From Leclercia adecarboxylata (GTDB lineage: Bacteria; Pseudomonadota; Gammaproteobacteria; Enterobacterales; Enterobacteriaceae), in NCBI GenBank assembly GCA_002360945.1, contig DERO01000024.1:248001-312000 (forward strand): a stretch of 64,000 bases of DNA. Reading direction: 5' to 3'. Within the stretch, counting starts at the first letter, position 1. Each line of letters begins with the position of its first letter. Below the pieces are notes generated by a model. It saw nothing but the letters and a program-made list of their open reading frames with translations. It did no database searches and was not told the origin of the DNA. Positions 20,958 to 32,700 of this stretch are shown here, piece by piece. The translations under genes were made by a program, and so were the position numbers.

Positions 20958-21758
20958 ATGAAATTTGCACTTCTGGGTCGTCAGGCGCTGATGGGTGTAA
21001 TGGCCGTTGCGCTGGTTGCCGGTATGAGCGTGAAAACGTTCGCGGCAGAAGGTCTGTTAAATAAAGTCAAAGAGCGCGGCACGCTGCTGGTTGGGCTGGA
21101 AGGTACTTATCCTCCGTTCAGCTTCCAGGGTGATGACGGCAAACTGACCGGATTTGAAGTGGAGTTTGCCGAAGAGCTGGCGAAACACCTCGGCGTAAAA
21201 GCGTCGCTGAAGCCGACCAAATGGGACGGCATGCTGGCCTCGCTGGACTCCAAACGTATTGATGTGGTGATTAACCAGGTTACCATTTCTGACGAGCGTA
21301 AGAAAAAATATGATTTCTCCACCCCGTATACCGTCTCCGGTATCCAGGCGCTGGTGAAAAAAGGCAATGAAGGCACGATCAAATCTGCCGCCGATCTGAA
21401 AGGCAAAAAAGTCGGTGTCGGTCTGGGGACTAACTACGAAGAGTGGCTGCGCCAGAACGTGCAGGGCGTCGATATTCGTACCTATGATGATGACCCGACC
21501 AAATATCAGGATCTGCGCGTAGGCCGTATCGACGCCATTCTGGTTGATCGTCTGGCGGCGCTGGATCTGGTGAAGAAGACAAACAACACCCTGGCAGTTG
21601 CCGGTGATGCCTTCTCCCGTCAGGAAGCAGGTGTTGCAATCCGCAAAGACAACGACGATCTGGTGAAAGCCGTCGACGGTGCGATTGCTGATATGCAGAA
21701 AGACGGCAGCCTGAAGGCGCTCTCCGAAAAATGGTTCGGGGCAGACGTCACAAAGTAA
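20958..21758 (+). CDS. tcyJ: Cystine-binding periplasmic protein TcyJ (FliY)
   Basis: Periplasmic solute-binding protein of the L-cystine ABC importer, 266 residues. A signal peptide (MKFALLGRQALMGVMAVAL.. ending TFA before AEGLL) is followed by the mature family-3 binding fold: GTYPPFSFQGDDGKLTGFEVEFAEELAKHL, the domain crossover DVVINQVTISDERKKKYDFS and GVGLGTNYEEWL. The start at 20958 gives a normal signal peptide and follows a GGGGTAAG ribosome site. Its partner permease and ATPase lie downstream beyond dcyD. Confidence 0.94.
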   Translation: MKFALLGRQALMGVMAVALVAGMSVKTFAAEGLLNKVKERGTLLVGLEGTYPPFSFQGDDGKLTGFEVEFAEELAKHLGVKASLKPTKWDGMLASLDSKRIDVVINQVTISDERKKKYDFSTPYTVSGIQALVKKGNEGTIKSAADLKGKKVGVGLGTNYEEWLRQNVQGVDIRTYDDDPTKYQDLRVGRIDAILVDRLAALDLVKKTNNTLAVAGDAFSRQEAGVAIRKDNDDLVKAVDGAIADMQKDGSLKALSEKWFGADVTK

Positions 21759-21770
21759 GCAGTTGAATGC

Positions 21771-21804
21771 AAAAAAAGGCGCTTTGATAAGCGCCTTTTT
21801 TATT
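21771..21804 (+). terminator. tcyJ terminator
   Basis: AAAAAGGCGCTT (around 21773-21784), a GATA loop and AAGCGCCTTTTTT form a strong stem with T run just after tcyJ. It should partly insulate tcyJ from dcyD and so allow more binding protein than transporter to be made. Confidence 0.88.
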
Positions 21805-21829
21805 TCCTCGCCAGCAACGTGCATAATAA

Positions 21830-22852
<1,023 letters not shown>

Positions 22853-22873
22853 ATCACAGGCAGAAAAACCATA

Positions 22874-23542
22874 ATGCAAGAAAGTATTCAACTGGTGATT
22901 GATTCGCTGCCCTACCTGCTGAAAGGCGCGGTGTTTACGCTGCAACTGAGTATTGGCGGGATGTTCTTTGGTCTGCTGCTGGGCTTTATTCTGGCGTTGA
23001 TGCGCATGTCACCGGTGCTGCCGGTGCGCTGGCTGGCGCGTTTTTACATCTCCGTGTTTCGCGGCACCCCGCTGATTGCCCAGCTGTTTATGATCTATTA
23101 CGGCCTGCCGCAGTTTGGTATCGAACTCGATCCGATCCCGGCGGCGATGATCGGTCTGTCGCTCAATACCGCGGCCTACACCTCGGAAACCCTGCGCGCG
23201 GCAATCTCCTCCATTGAAAAAGGGCAGTGGGAAGCCGCAGCCAGTATCGGTATGACCCCGTGGCAAACCCTGCGCCGGGCGATCCTGCCCCAGGCCGCAC
23301 GCGTGGCGCTGCCGCCGCTGAGCAACAGCTTTATCAGCCTGGTGAAAGACACTTCGCTGGCCGCCACCATTCAGGTGCCGGAGTTGTTCCGCCAGGCGCA
23401 GCTGATTACCTCGCGCACGCTGGAGGTCTTTACCATGTATCTGGCCGCCTCGCTGATCTACTGGGTGATGGCGACGGTGCTGTCGGCGCTGCAGAACTAT
23501 TTTGAAAACCAGCTTAACCGACAGGAGCGTGATCCGAAATGA
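22874..23542 (+). CDS. tcyL: L-cystine ABC transporter permease TcyL (YecS)
   Basis: Inner-membrane permease, 222 residues with about five membrane segments, of the polar amino-acid (HisMQ-like) family. The EAA loop that docks the ATPase is EAAASIGMTPWQTLRRAILPQAARVALPP. Forms the channel for cystine brought by TcyJ. Overlaps tcyN by 4 bases. Confidence 0.95.
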   Translation: MQESIQLVIDSLPYLLKGAVFTLQLSIGGMFFGLLLGFILALMRMSPVLPVRWLARFYISVFRGTPLIAQLFMIYYGLPQFGIELDPIPAAMIGLSLNTAAYTSETLRAAISSIEKGQWEAAASIGMTPWQTLRRAILPQAARVALPPLSNSFISLVKDTSLAATIQVPELFRQAQLITSRTLEVFTMYLAASLIYWVMATVLSALQNYFENQLNRQERDPK

Positions 23543-24291
23543 GTGCTATCGACGTTAAAAACCTGGTGAAGAAGTTTCACGGCCAGACGGTGTTGCACGG
23601 GATCGACCTGGAAGTGCAGGAGGGTGAGGTGGTGGCGATCATCGGGCCGAGCGGTTCCGGTAAAACCACACTGCTGCGCAGCATCAACCTGCTGGAGCAA
23701 CCGGAAGGTGGCACCATTCGCGTAGGTGAGATCACCATTGATACCGCCAAGTCCCTGAGCCAGCAAAAAAGTTTAATTCGCCGCCTGCGTCAGCACGTCG
23801 GCTTCGTCTTCCAGAGCTTTAATCTGTTTCCCCATCGCACAGTGCTGGAAAACATTATTGAAGGGCCGGTGATCGTGAAAGGCGAACCGAAAGATGAAGC
23901 CACCGCCCGCGCCCGCGAACTGCTGGCAAAAGTGGGGCTTTCCGGTAAAGAGACCAGCTACCCGCGTCGGCTCTCCGGCGGGCAGCAGCAGCGAGTGGCC
24001 ATTGCCCGCGCGCTGGCGATGCGCCCTGACGTGATTCTGTTTGATGAACCGACCTCAGCGCTGGATCCGGAGCTTGTGGGGGAGGTGCTGAACACTATTC
24101 GTCAGCTGGCGCAGGAAAAGCGTACCCTGGTGATTGTCACCCATGAGATGAGCTTTGCCCGGGATGTAGCGGACAGGGCGATATTTATGGATCAGGGACG
24201 CATCGTTGAACAGGGCCCGGCAAAATCACTGTTTGCCGATCCTCAGCAGCCCCGCACCCGGCAATTCCTCGAAAAATTCCTTATGCAGTAG
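23539..24291 (+). CDS. tcyN: L-cystine ABC transporter ATPase TcyN (YecC)
   Basis: ATPase that powers cystine import through TcyL. 250 residues with Walker A GPSGSGKTT, Q-loop FVFQSFNLFPHRTV, signature LSGGQQQRVAIARAL, Walker B VILFDEPTSALDPE and switch His in VTHEM. Last gene of the tcyJ-dcyD-tcyL-tcyN cluster, followed by a 221-base gap before sdiA. Confidence 0.95.
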   Translation: MSAIDVKNLVKKFHGQTVLHGIDLEVQEGEVVAIIGPSGSGKTTLLRSINLLEQPEGGTIRVGEITIDTAKSLSQQKSLIRRLRQHVGFVFQSFNLFPHRTVLENIIEGPVIVKGEPKDEATARARELLAKVGLSGKETSYPRRLSGGQQQRVAIARALAMRPDVILFDEPTSALDPELVGEVLNTIRQLAQEKRTLVIVTHEMSFARDVADRAIFMDQGRIVEQGPAKSLFADPQQPRTRQFLEKFLMQ

Positions 24292-24512
24292 CATGTTTGC
24301 TCTCAATTGCTCCGGAAATAATCCCCGGAGCAATATATTCATCCCCGATATGAATGCTTCCCTGATTTTATCCCGTCTGAACCGCCCTAAGTGTATAAAA
24401 TGTGTAGGTAATTATCGCTGAGTCGATATTTTATACATATAAATAAGATTTATGTGTTAGTTTAAGAATCCATAATAATGATTATCTTTTACAGGGGCTT
24501 AATTCAGTCAGT

Positions 24513-25235
24513 ATGAAGGATTTAGACTTTTTTACATGGCGGCGGGAATGCTTCCTTCGTTTTCAGGAGATGACTTCTGCCGACGAGGTATATCCCGAAC
24601 TTCAGCGGCAGACGCAGAACCTGGGTTACGATTTCTTTTCGCTCTGCGTTCGTCATCCGGTGCCTTTCACGCGCCCTAAAGTCTCGGTGCATTCGACCTA
24701 TCCGCAACAGTGGATGGCCCAGTATCACGCAGAGAATTTTTTCATCATCGATCCGGTGCTTAAACCCGAGAATTTCGTTCACGGACACTTACCCTGGAAC
24801 GACGCCTTATTTGCAGAGGCGCAACCTTTGTGGGACGGCGCGCGTGACCACGGTCTGCGTAAAGGCATTACTCAGTGCCTGATGCTACCGAATCATGCAA
24901 TGGGCTTCCTGTCGGTCTCCAGTACCAGTCTGTCAGTGAACCTCATGGCGGGTGAAGTGGTTGAATTGCGTCTGCAAATTCTGGTGCAACTGGCATTGAC
25001 TACGCTGCTGCGGCTGGAACATGAAATGGTGATGCCACCTGAGATGAAATTCAGCAAGCGCGAGAAAGAAATTCTGAAATGGACGGCGGAAGGGAAGACC
25101 TCAGCAGAAATAGCCATCATTCTTTCTATTTCTGAAAATACGGTTAACTTCCATCAGAAAAATATGCAGAAGAAATTCAATGCGCCGAACAAGACGCAGA
25201 TCGCGTGCTATGCGGCCGCGACAGGGATTATCTGA
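24513..25235 (+). CDS. sdiA: LuxR-type quorum-sensing regulator SdiA
   Basis: LuxR solo that binds acyl-homoserine lactones made by other bacteria. 240 residues. The N-terminal autoinducer domain carries the family residues of the ligand pocket (FFIIDPVLKPENF, LPWNDALF, HGLRKGITQCLMLP). The C-terminal helix-turn-helix is MKFSKREKEILKWTAEGKTSAEIAIILSISENTVNFHQKNMQKK, almost identical to E. coli. No luxI-type synthase gene is in the window. The N-terminal domain has diverged more than the DNA-binding part. Confidence 0.93.
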   Translation: MKDLDFFTWRRECFLRFQEMTSADEVYPELQRQTQNLGYDFFSLCVRHPVPFTRPKVSVHSTYPQQWMAQYHAENFFIIDPVLKPENFVHGHLPWNDALFAEAQPLWDGARDHGLRKGITQCLMLPNHAMGFLSVSSTSLSVNLMAGEVVELRLQILVQLALTTLLRLEHEMVMPPEMKFSKREKEILKWTAEGKTSAEIAIILSISENTVNFHQKNMQKKFNAPNKTQIACYAAATGII

Positions 25236-25265
25236 CTACACTTCTGTTCTGCGTGGCAGGCGAGT

Positions 25266-25298
25266 AAACGGCTGAATGCACTGCGTTCAGCCGTTTTT
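25266..25298. terminator. Bidirectional sdiA/yecF terminator
   Basis: AAACGGCTGAA and TTCAGCCGTTTTT form a ~10-bp stem around a 9-base loop, with A and T runs on opposite sides, between the convergent sdiA and yecF genes. It can end transcription from both sides. Confidence 0.85.
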
Positions 25299-25301
25299 GT
25301 T

Positions 25302-25526
25302 TTATTGACGGTAAGCTTGTTTGATCTGCTTAACGGTGCTGGAAAATACCTCGGCCTGAGCCTGGTCTTCCATCTGCGCAATCTGACGTTCCATCTTAAT
25401 GATCACACGGCCGGCGTCTGCCTGGCCCATCGCCTGCAGCATCAGAGCCAGCAGGTTTTTCAGACAGGAGACTTCCTGTGCCAGTTCTTGATTATTCTCC
25501 GCAGTGGCGAAATCAGGTGTGCTCAT
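25302..25526 (-). CDS. yecF: YecF, DUF2594 family small protein
   Basis: 74-residue cytoplasmic protein of unknown function, nearly identical to E. coli YecF ([26 protein letters not shown]; ending [14 protein letters not shown]). Mostly helical and heptad-like, so possibly a coiled-coil dimer. Convergent with sdiA, divergent from uvrY. No membrane segment or signal. Confidence 0.93.
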   Translation of the reverse strand: MSTPDFATAENNQELAQEVSCLKNLLALMLQAMGQADAGRVIIKMERQIAQMEDQAQAEVFSSTVKQIKQAYRQ

Positions 25527-26000
25527 TTATTTTCCTCATGATAAAAACAGCGCTCGGGCGCATAGATCAAAGTTAAGGCGGCGGAGTATACCACAAGCCG
25601 TTGAGAAAAACGCAGTGCTTGTTTTTTGACCTTTTTTCTCCGCTTTGTTTATTTCATTGAACAAATATTCACTTTGAATTTTCTAAGACTTTAGTATGGG
25701 TTAATTGTTTGACGAAGGTAGAAGAGAGGTTAATTATTGTTACAAATTTATAGGGTCTATTTTAACAGCAATAAAACAGCGCTAAAAATTTGTAAGCTTT
25801 TGAAAACAACCATCTAAAAAAAGTGGCCAATGGTGCATGACTTAAAGCTTCCGTTTCCAGGTGATGTACAACTTAATTTCCAAAAAAAAGTGCTATATCG
25901 ACGGCATGCCTTTTTAATCGTTTTCAGTTTCGGATAAAACCCGTTAATATGTGCCGAATTAACTGTCTGTAGCGTTATCCCTTTTCTGGAGAATTTCCCT
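25527..26000. other. yecF-uvrY intergenic region
   Basis: 474 bases between the divergent yecF and uvrY genes, AT-rich (especially 25610-25880). It should hold both promoters. I see no RNA gene, repeat or good operator; a LexA-like CTGT-N8-ACAG box was looked for and not found. The uvrY ribosome site TGGAGAA is at 25987-25993. Confidence 0.5.
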
Positions 26001-26657
26001 TTGATCAACGTCCTTCTTGTTGATGACCACGAACTGGTGCGCGCAGGGATACGACGCATTCTTGAAGATATAAAAGGTATTAAAGTTGCCGGCGAGGCCT
26101 GCTGCGGTGAAGATGCTGTAAAATGGTGCCGGTCAAATACTGCTGATGTTGTCCTGATGGATATGAACATGCCCGGCATTGGCGGCCTGGAAGCGACGCG
26201 TAAAATCGCGCGTGCCTGGGTTGATACCAAAGTGATCATGCTGACGGTTCACACTGAAAATCCCCTTCCTGCAAAAGTGATGCAGGCGGGTGCAGCTGGC
26301 TATTTAAGCAAAGGCGCCGCCCCCCAGGAGATGGTCAATGCGATCCGTTCCGTCTATTCGGGGCAGCGCTATATCGCTTCTGATATCGCACAACAGATGG
26401 CCCTGAGTCAGATTGAGCCAGAAAAAACCGAATCACCCTTTGCCAGTTTGTCTGAGCGCGAATTGCAGATTATGCTGATGATTACCAAAGGCCAAAAGGT
26501 GAATGAGATCTCTGAGCAGCTTAATCTCAGCCCGAAAACGGTGAACAGCTATCGCTACCGTATGTTCAGTAAACTGAACATCCATGGCGACGTTGAACTC
26601 ACTCACCTGGCCATCCGTCATGGTCTGTGCAATGCCGAGACCCTAATTAGTCAGTGA
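26001..26657 (+). CDS. uvrY: Response regulator UvrY
   Basis: Response regulator of the BarA-UvrY system, which activates CsrB/CsrC and so relieves CsrA repression. 218 residues starting at TTG, as in E. coli; the start is fixed by TGGAGAA eight bases upstream and the [14 protein letters not shown]-terminus. Phospho-acceptor D54 is in [10 protein letters not shown], with D8/D9 in the acidic pocket and K105 in YLSKGAAP. The C-terminal LuxR/FixJ helix-turn-helix is [39 protein letters not shown]. Overlaps uvrC by four bases. Confidence 0.96.
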   Translation: MINVLLVDDHELVRAGIRRILEDIKGIKVAGEACCGEDAVKWCRSNTADVVLMDMNMPGIGGLEATRKIARAWVDTKVIMLTVHTENPLPAKVMQAGAAGYLSKGAAPQEMVNAIRSVYSGQRYIASDIAQQMALSQIEPEKTESPFASLSERELQIMLMITKGQKVNEISEQLNLSPKTVNSYRYRMFSKLNIHGDVELTHLAIRHGLCNAETLISQ

Positions 26658-28486
26658 GTGAAGTGTTTGAATCCAGTGCTTTCCTGAAAACCGTTACCAG
26701 CCAGCCAGGCGTCTACCGGATGTATGACGCTGGCGGGACGGTCATCTACGTCGGAAAGGCGAAAGATCTCAAGAAGCGACTTTCCAGCTATTTCCGCAGC
26801 AATCTTGCCTCCCGCAAAACAGAGGCGCTGGTCGCCCAGATCCAGCAGATCGATGTCACTGTAACCCACACAGAGACTGAAGCCCTGTTGCTGGAGCATA
26901 ACTATATCAAGCTGTATCAGCCGCGTTATAACGTGCTGCTGCGCGATGACAAATCCTATCCTTTTATCTTTCTCAGCAGCGACACCCATCCGCGCCTGGC
27001 GACCCATCGCGGTGCCAAACATGCGAAAGGCGAGTACTTCGGCCCGTTCCCTAACGGCTATGCCGTGCGTGAAACGCTCGCCCTGCTGCAAAAGATTTTC
27101 CCGGTTCGCCAGTGCGAAAACAGCGTTTATCGCAACCGCTCCCGTCCCTGTCTGCAGTATCAGATTGGTCGTTGCCTCGGGCCTTGTGTGGAAGGGCTGG
27201 TCAGCGAAGAGGAGTATGCGCAGCAGGTGGAATATGTGCGCCTGTTCCTTGCCGGTAAAGACGATCAGGTTCTGACCCAGCTGATTGCCCGCATGGAAAA
27301 GGCCAGCCAGGCGCTGAACTTTGAAGAAGCGGCGCGGATCCGCGATCAGATCCAGGCCGTACGTCGGGTAACGGAAAAACAGTTTGTCTCCAATAACGGG
27401 GATGACCTGGACGTGATTGGCGTCTCATTTGATGCGGGCATGGCCTGCGTGCATGTGCTCTTTATCCGTCAGGGCAAGGTGCTGGGCAGCCGCAGCTACT
27501 TCCCGAAAGTGCCGGGCGGCACCGAGCTGGGCGAAGTGGTGGAGACCTTTGTCGGCCAGTTCTATCTGCAGGGCAGCCAGATGCGTACCCTGCCGTCAGA
27601 AATTTTGCTCGATTTTAATCTGAGCGATAAGACGCTGCTGGCCGATTCTCTGTCGGAGCTGGCGGGCCGTCGGGTAAACGTCCAGACCAAACCGCGCGGC
27701 GATCGTGCCCGCTATCTGAAGCTGGCGCGTACCAACGCGGCGACGGCGCTGAGCACCAAACTGTCCCAGCAGTCGACCATTCACCAGCGTCTTGCCGCGC
27801 TGGCGACAACGCTGCAGCTGCCGGAAGTGAAACGGATGGAGTGTTTCGACATCAGCCACACGATGGGGGAGCAGACCGTTGCCTCCTGCGTGGTGTTCGA
27901 TGCCAACGGGCCGCTGCGTGCGGAATATCGCCGCTATAACATCACCGGCATCACCCCCGGCGATGACTACGCCGCGATGAATCAGGTATTACGCCGCCGC
28001 TACGGTAAAGCTATCGAAGAGAGTAAGATCCCGGACGTTATCGTCATTGACGGTGGCAAAGGGCAGCTCGGCCAGGCAAAATCGGTGTTTGCCGAGCTGG
28101 ACGTTACCTGGGATAAGCATCATCCGCTGTTATTGGGCGTGGCCAAAGGCACCGACCGTAAAGCCGGGCTGGAAACATTGTTCCTGGAGCCGGAAGGGGA
28201 GGGCTTTAGCCTGCCGCCGGATTCACCCGCGCTGCACGTGATCCAGCATATTCGCGACGAGTCGCACGATCACGCCATCGGCGGCCACCGTAAAAAACGG
28301 GCGAAGGTGAAAAATACCAGTACGCTGGAAACGATCGAAGGGGTCGGGCCAAAGCGTCGCCAGATGCTGCTGAAATACATGGGCGGTTTGCAAGGATTAC
28401 TCAACGCCAGCGTGGAGGAAATTGCAAAAGTGCCGGGTATTTCGCAAGGGCTGGCAGAAAAGATCTACTACTCGTTGAAACATTGA
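26654..28486 (+). CDS. uvrC: Excinuclease ABC subunit UvrC
   Basis: Nucleotide-excision-repair endonuclease making the 3' and 5' incisions after UvrAB damage recognition. 610 residues, GTG start overlapping the uvrY stop (GTGA). Domains: GIY-YIG nuclease (residues ~15-95; [21 protein letters not shown]), four-Cys cluster region (~150-180; [25 protein letters not shown]), UVR motif (~205-240), RNase H-like C-terminal nuclease (~385-540; [30 protein letters not shown]) and helix-hairpin-helix pair at the end ([19 protein letters not shown]). Confidence 0.97.
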   Translation: MSEVFESSAFLKTVTSQPGVYRMYDAGGTVIYVGKAKDLKKRLSSYFRSNLASRKTEALVAQIQQIDVTVTHTETEALLLEHNYIKLYQPRYNVLLRDDKSYPFIFLSSDTHPRLATHRGAKHAKGEYFGPFPNGYAVRETLALLQKIFPVRQCENSVYRNRSRPCLQYQIGRCLGPCVEGLVSEEEYAQQVEYVRLFLAGKDDQVLTQLIARMEKASQALNFEEAARIRDQIQAVRRVTEKQFVSNNGDDLDVIGVSFDAGMACVHVLFIRQGKVLGSRSYFPKVPGGTELGEVVETFVGQFYLQGSQMRTLPSEILLDFNLSDKTLLADSLSELAGRRVNVQTKPRGDRARYLKLARTNAATALSTKLSQQSTIHQRLAALATTLQLPEVKRMECFDISHTMGEQTVASCVVFDANGPLRAEYRRYNITGITPGDDYAAMNQVLRRRYGKAIEESKIPDVIVIDGGKGQLGQAKSVFAELDVTWDKHHPLLLGVAKGTDRKAGLETLFLEPEGEGFSLPPDSPALHVIQHIRDESHDHAIGGHRKKRAKVKNTSTLETIEGVGPKRRQMLLKYMGGLQGLLNASVEEIAKVPGISQGLAEKIYYSLKH

Positions 28487-28542
28487 GGGCTCTGTAGCAA
28501 CATAGGGCTAATAATTACTGACAACAAACAGTTACCGTCACT

Positions 28543-29091
28543 ATGCGATTAAACATCCCTACGTTGTTAACGCTTTTCCGCGTCGTCCTTATCCCTTTCT
28601 TTGTGCTGGCGTTTTACCTGCCATTCGTCTGGGCGCCTTTCGCCTGTGCACTGATCTTTTTTGTCGCGGCCGTGACCGACTGGTTTGACGGCTACCTGGC
28701 GCGTCGCTGGAACCAGAGCACCCGTTTCGGTGCCTTCCTTGACCCTGTCGCGGACAAGGTGATGGTCGCCATCGCCATGGTGCTGGTGGTAGAGCATTAC
28801 CACAGCTGGTGGGTCACCCTGCCTGCCGCAACCATGATTGCCCGTGAAATTATTATCTCGGCCCTGCGTGAGTGGATGGCTGAACTGGGTAAACGCAGCA
28901 GCGTGGCGGTCTCCTGGATCGGCAAGGTGAAAACCACCGCCCAGATGGCGGCACTGGTGTGGATGCTGTGGCGTCCGAACGAGTGGGTGGAGTGGGCCGG
29001 CATCGGCCTGTTTATGGTCGCCGCGGTGCTGACGCTCTGGTCAATGTTGCAATATTTGAACGCTGCGCGCGGCGATTTGCTTGATCAGTGA
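28543..29091 (+). CDS. pgsA: Phosphatidylglycerophosphate synthase PgsA
   Basis: Integral membrane enzyme joining CDP-diacylglycerol and glycerol-3-phosphate, the committed step to phosphatidylglycerol and cardiolipin. 182 residues. The CDP-alcohol phosphatidyltransferase motif D-x2-DG-x2-AR-x8-G-x3-D-x3-D is complete in [24 protein letters not shown]. About four to five membrane helices. Lies between uvrC and the tRNA cluster as in E. coli. Confidence 0.96.
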   Translation: MRLNIPTLLTLFRVVLIPFFVLAFYLPFVWAPFACALIFFVAAVTDWFDGYLARRWNQSTRFGAFLDPVADKVMVAIAMVLVVEHYHSWWVTLPAATMIAREIIISALREWMAELGKRSSVAVSWIGKVKTTAQMAALVWMLWRPNEWVEWAGIGLFMVAAVLTLWSMLQYLNAARGDLLDQ

Positions 29092-29243
29092 TCGTTTCGC
29101 CGTAATTTTCAGCAAACGATCTTGAGTTGAGAAAAATAACGTTGACTCAAAACGTCAGGTAAGTAGAATGCAACGCATCGAACGACGGCACGGTTCGTTA
29201 GTCGATAAGAAAATCAAGTGATTAGCATAATGACTTGATGATT

Positions 29244-29319
<76 letters not shown>

Positions 29320-29370
29320 AATTTAAGACATGCGCAATAGCGGGTGTCAGTCGCAAGACAACAGATTTAA

Positions 29371-29444
29371 GGCGCGTTAGCAAAGCGGTTATGTAGCGGA
29401 TTGCAAATCCGTCTAGTCCGGTTCGACTCCGGAACGCGCCTCCA
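29371..29444 (+). tRNA. cysT: tRNA-Cys (GCA)
   Basis: 74 bases, GGCGCGT acceptor strand paired with ACGCGCC, anticodon GCA at 29403-29405 and encoded CCA. Separated from tRNA-Gly by 51 bases. Confidence 0.97.
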
Positions 29445-29456
29445 CTTTCTTCCCGA

Positions 29457-29543
29457 GGCCGGATGGTGGAATCGGTAGACACAAGGGATTTAAAATCCCT
29501 CGGCGTTCGCGCTGTGTGGGTTCAAGTCCCACTCCGGCTACCA
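29457..29543 (+). tRNA. leuZ: tRNA-Leu (TAA)
   Basis: 87-base class II tRNA with a long variable arm. GGCCGGA pairs with TCCGGCT (G1-U72 pair as in E. coli), anticodon TAA at 29491-29493 and encoded CCA. In E. coli yecA follows; here about 20 kb of accessory DNA follows. Confidence 0.97.
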
Positions 29544-29584
29544 TGGGAAAGCAAAGAATAATCAAAGCAATAAGCAGTGTCGTG

Positions 29585-29608
29585 AAACCACCGAAAGGTG
29601 GTTTTTTT
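29585..29608 (+). terminator. tRNA operon terminator
   Basis: AAACCACC (29585-29592), GAAA loop, GGTGGTTT and a T run directly downstream of tRNA-Leu form a rho-independent terminator of the tRNA transcript. Backbone sequence therefore extends at least to about 29608 before the accessory DNA begins. Confidence 0.9.
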
Positions 29609-29645
29609 GTGCCTGAAATTTACTTTCCTGACATTTTTTCTGCAA

Positions 29646-29714
29646 TCATTTCGCTTTTATTGACCGCACATCACTGTCAAGCGACAGCGAAGTTTCTGAA
29701 TCAACACTTTTCAT
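29646..29714 (-). CDS. 22-residue ORF after the patatin gene (microprotein or truncated gene start)
   Basis: ATG at 29714 is preceded by a perfect AGGAGG Shine-Dalgarno (spacing 5-6) and opens a 22-codon frame, MKSVDSETSLSLDSDVRSIK plus AK, ending TGA. It begins 20 bases after the patatin-gene stop on the same strand, the same spacing style as the other genes of the cassette. Sequence composition becomes AT-rich within it. It may be a real small protein, or the first codons of a fourth cassette gene cut by recombination near the tRNA. No homology is recognised. Confidence 0.45.
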   Translation of the reverse strand: MKSVDSETSLSLDSDVRSIKAK

Positions 29715-29734
29715 AGGGCCTCCTGGGTTACCCC

Positions 29735-32700
29735 TTACACAAAAATAGAGGCCAGGACATCTTTCCAGAGTCGATACCCCCCATAGGCGGTGAGCGCGCA
29801 CAGGATCAACAGCACCGTACTGAGGAACCACAAAACTGTGCGTTCACTACGGTGAGCCAGGTCACCAATCATCAGAGCCACCAGGTGGACAGTCATCGTG
29901 AGCAGCAGAGCGGCAATGACCGTCATGCGACTGCCGCCGTCGCCGAACGCGAACGCGAAAACCAGGGCTGCGATCAGGAATGCGTAGAGTACAGACAGCG
30001 CATGACCCGCCCACATTCGACCCATGCTGCCCGGAAGGGACACCACGACCAGACCCTGCAGCAGCAGGCCGAGGCGCGCCAGCCAGCGTGCAGGCACCGA
30101 GCCAGTGCCGTTATTATCTCTGGAAATGCCCTCCAGCACACGGCCCGTGACCTTGATGGCGCGCGAGGCACTCTTCATCGCATTGGGGACGTCAAAGTTC
30201 GGATTGAAGGTGTAGCTCGTCTTGAGATGTTCAACCAGTCCGGTCCGATCCAGCAGTGATACCAGCAACTCCTCTAATCGCTTGCGCTCCTGGGACGATC
30301 CCGGCTGGAGACGATCGACGAGGAGACGTATTGAATCTTCGGAGGTCTCGCTTCCGAACTCGCGCAGCGCGTCGCAGAATAACGACGTCAGCCTGGCATG
30401 ACCCTGCGGCGTCATTTCCTCGAATACGATGGCCTGTTGGGCGCGTTTGATTAACTGCTTCCGGGCGTTTTCGATCGCACCGTTGCCAGGCAGCAGCGCG
30501 CTTAGCAGGCGCTCGGCACCGTCCAGTCGACCCCACATAATGTCGTTGCGGCGCCAATGCTCTTCGATGAAGGCACCGAAGTTGAACAGTTGCGTGCCCG
30601 CGAGCTTGCGGTAACCCCCCTTAGTCTCGTCGACCAGGCTGCGCGCGTCGCAAGGGCTGATGCGTACGACCTCGACCGTAGCGGGTTCGCCCGTGTTGGT
30701 GCCGTAGTACAGCGGAAAAGTCATCTGGTCGTAGATCTCGAACTTCAGGAAGTAGGTGCTGAGCAGTTTGCGCAACGCCTTACCCTCAGGCGTTGCAAGC
30801 TCGTCAGGAACGGGACCCGAAACATCCATGGAGACACGTGGTGTGCCTTCGTTAACAACGATCAGTTTCGGTGCCCCCAGCGCCTTCCATTCTGACGTAA
30901 CCCCGGTTGAGCTATTGTCGAGTACCTCCTCGATTCGTTCGCGCAGGTACTTAATGCTGGAAGCCAGGCGGGAGTGCAGTCGCGTTTCGCTGGCGGCACT
31001 GGAGAGTTTGTATACGTAATTCGCGCGCGCGAATACCATTTCCTGCAGGGTCCGTGTCGGCGATGCTGGCAGGTACAGCTCAGACTGCTGGAGTAACGGA
31101 ATAGTAATCGGTGCTCCACCGTCCTGCAGGTCCAGGGACGGATCTTGCTCGGGGCGCTGTAGCAGAGCGGACAGCAATTTCTTTAGCTGGGCCTGGTCAT
31201 TTGGTGTAAGTGACACGGTCGCCAGTTTGTCATCTTTTAGAATGCGCCGTAGCGCGCGGTGCGTCTGCTCCAGGCTGCTCTTAATTGCCAGCAAGGCAGC
31301 GATGAGCGCAGAAAGGCTCTCCTTGTTGTCCGGCTGAAGAAGGTTTAGCTTGAAATGATTCAACCGGGCGATCAGGGTGTCGTCGAGTTCCGACCGGCTG
31401 GCTTTTTTGGCGGTGCGACGCAGTTTGCGCGTCAGACGCATGAGCTGGTCAACCTTGCGCATTAGCAGTTCGGTGCGGCGTATACGGTACTCCAGGTCGT
31501 AGAGCGTCAGGAACTTACTCACGGGCTGGACGGCCTGAAGCGGGGCTGGATTCTCCTCGAACCCGGCCTCGCGCCAGGTGCGTACCAGCGCGCGGAAGGC
31601 GTAGAAGTCGTCCGAGTCGCGGTCCACGCCCCACATCACCGCCAACCGGTCGGCAAGCACATCGGTAGCGGCGAAGACGCGTAAACGGCGGTAGGGCAGA
31701 TAGGCGCGGCCGTAGTATTTGCACAACTCGTTCAATGTCAGTTCGGACCATTTAGGCAGACTACCGTCCGGACGCGGCTTGACTTCGTCGAAATGGTCGT
31801 CGCTTGCAGCGTTGAAGTCCTTGTCAGCCTGCAGCACGATGCGCTCGAACCGTTCGATGAGGCGGTTGCGTTTGACGGCTGCCTCCACGTCCTCACGGAT
31901 AGTTTCGTAGCGCGGCAGATCGAGAACGGCGGCCAGAGCGTTCTCGATCGCGTTCGGTGTCTTCTGACTATTGTTAGCGTTCGACTGTGAGAATTTCTCG
32001 GGCGCCGGCTCGATGTAGATCAACTTGCGCTCCATCGGTAATTGCCCCTGCCGCGACGACAGGGCCTCGATAGCATGGCCGAAGGGCTTGTTGTCGAGGT
32101 AACCACCGTCGCCAAAGGCGCGGTTCAGATAATGGGTGTCGTCAGGGTCCGGCGTGAGCTTGTGGAAGTGGCGCTGCCAGTTCTCCGCTTTGGCATCCCG
32201 CTTCCACAACTTCTGGGCGGCTCGGAGAGTCATAGGTTCAAAGGCAAACGGGAATGACGAGGTGCAGCGAGCCGCGAACGCAAGGAAGGGGGAGTACGCG
32301 GGGGCCAGGTCGTTTTGCGGACCTTCGTCGTCGTAGCGGAAGTGAAAGACATGCCGATAGCGGTACTCATCCACCACCTGATCGAACAGCCGAATCGGTA
32401 CAGTGGATCCGCGGATATCGGTGGTCGTAACGAAGAGATCCATCTGTTCCACACAGGGCGAAATGGTCTGCTGCTTGCCGAGTGTCATTTGGTCCATTGC
32501 CTCGAGCAATTTAATGTACATGCGGTCGCTGTTCAGTAGCGACCTGGGCTCGGCGGCACTCTTGCGGGAAGTGCTGATATCCTTGTAGCTCTGCTTGTCA
32601 TTGATTAGCTTGCGGATATCGCCCTCAGTGATCCAGAGATCCTTTAACGGCTTGAATGGCTCACCATTGGCCAGCGCGCGAGCCAGAAACATGCCGTTGA

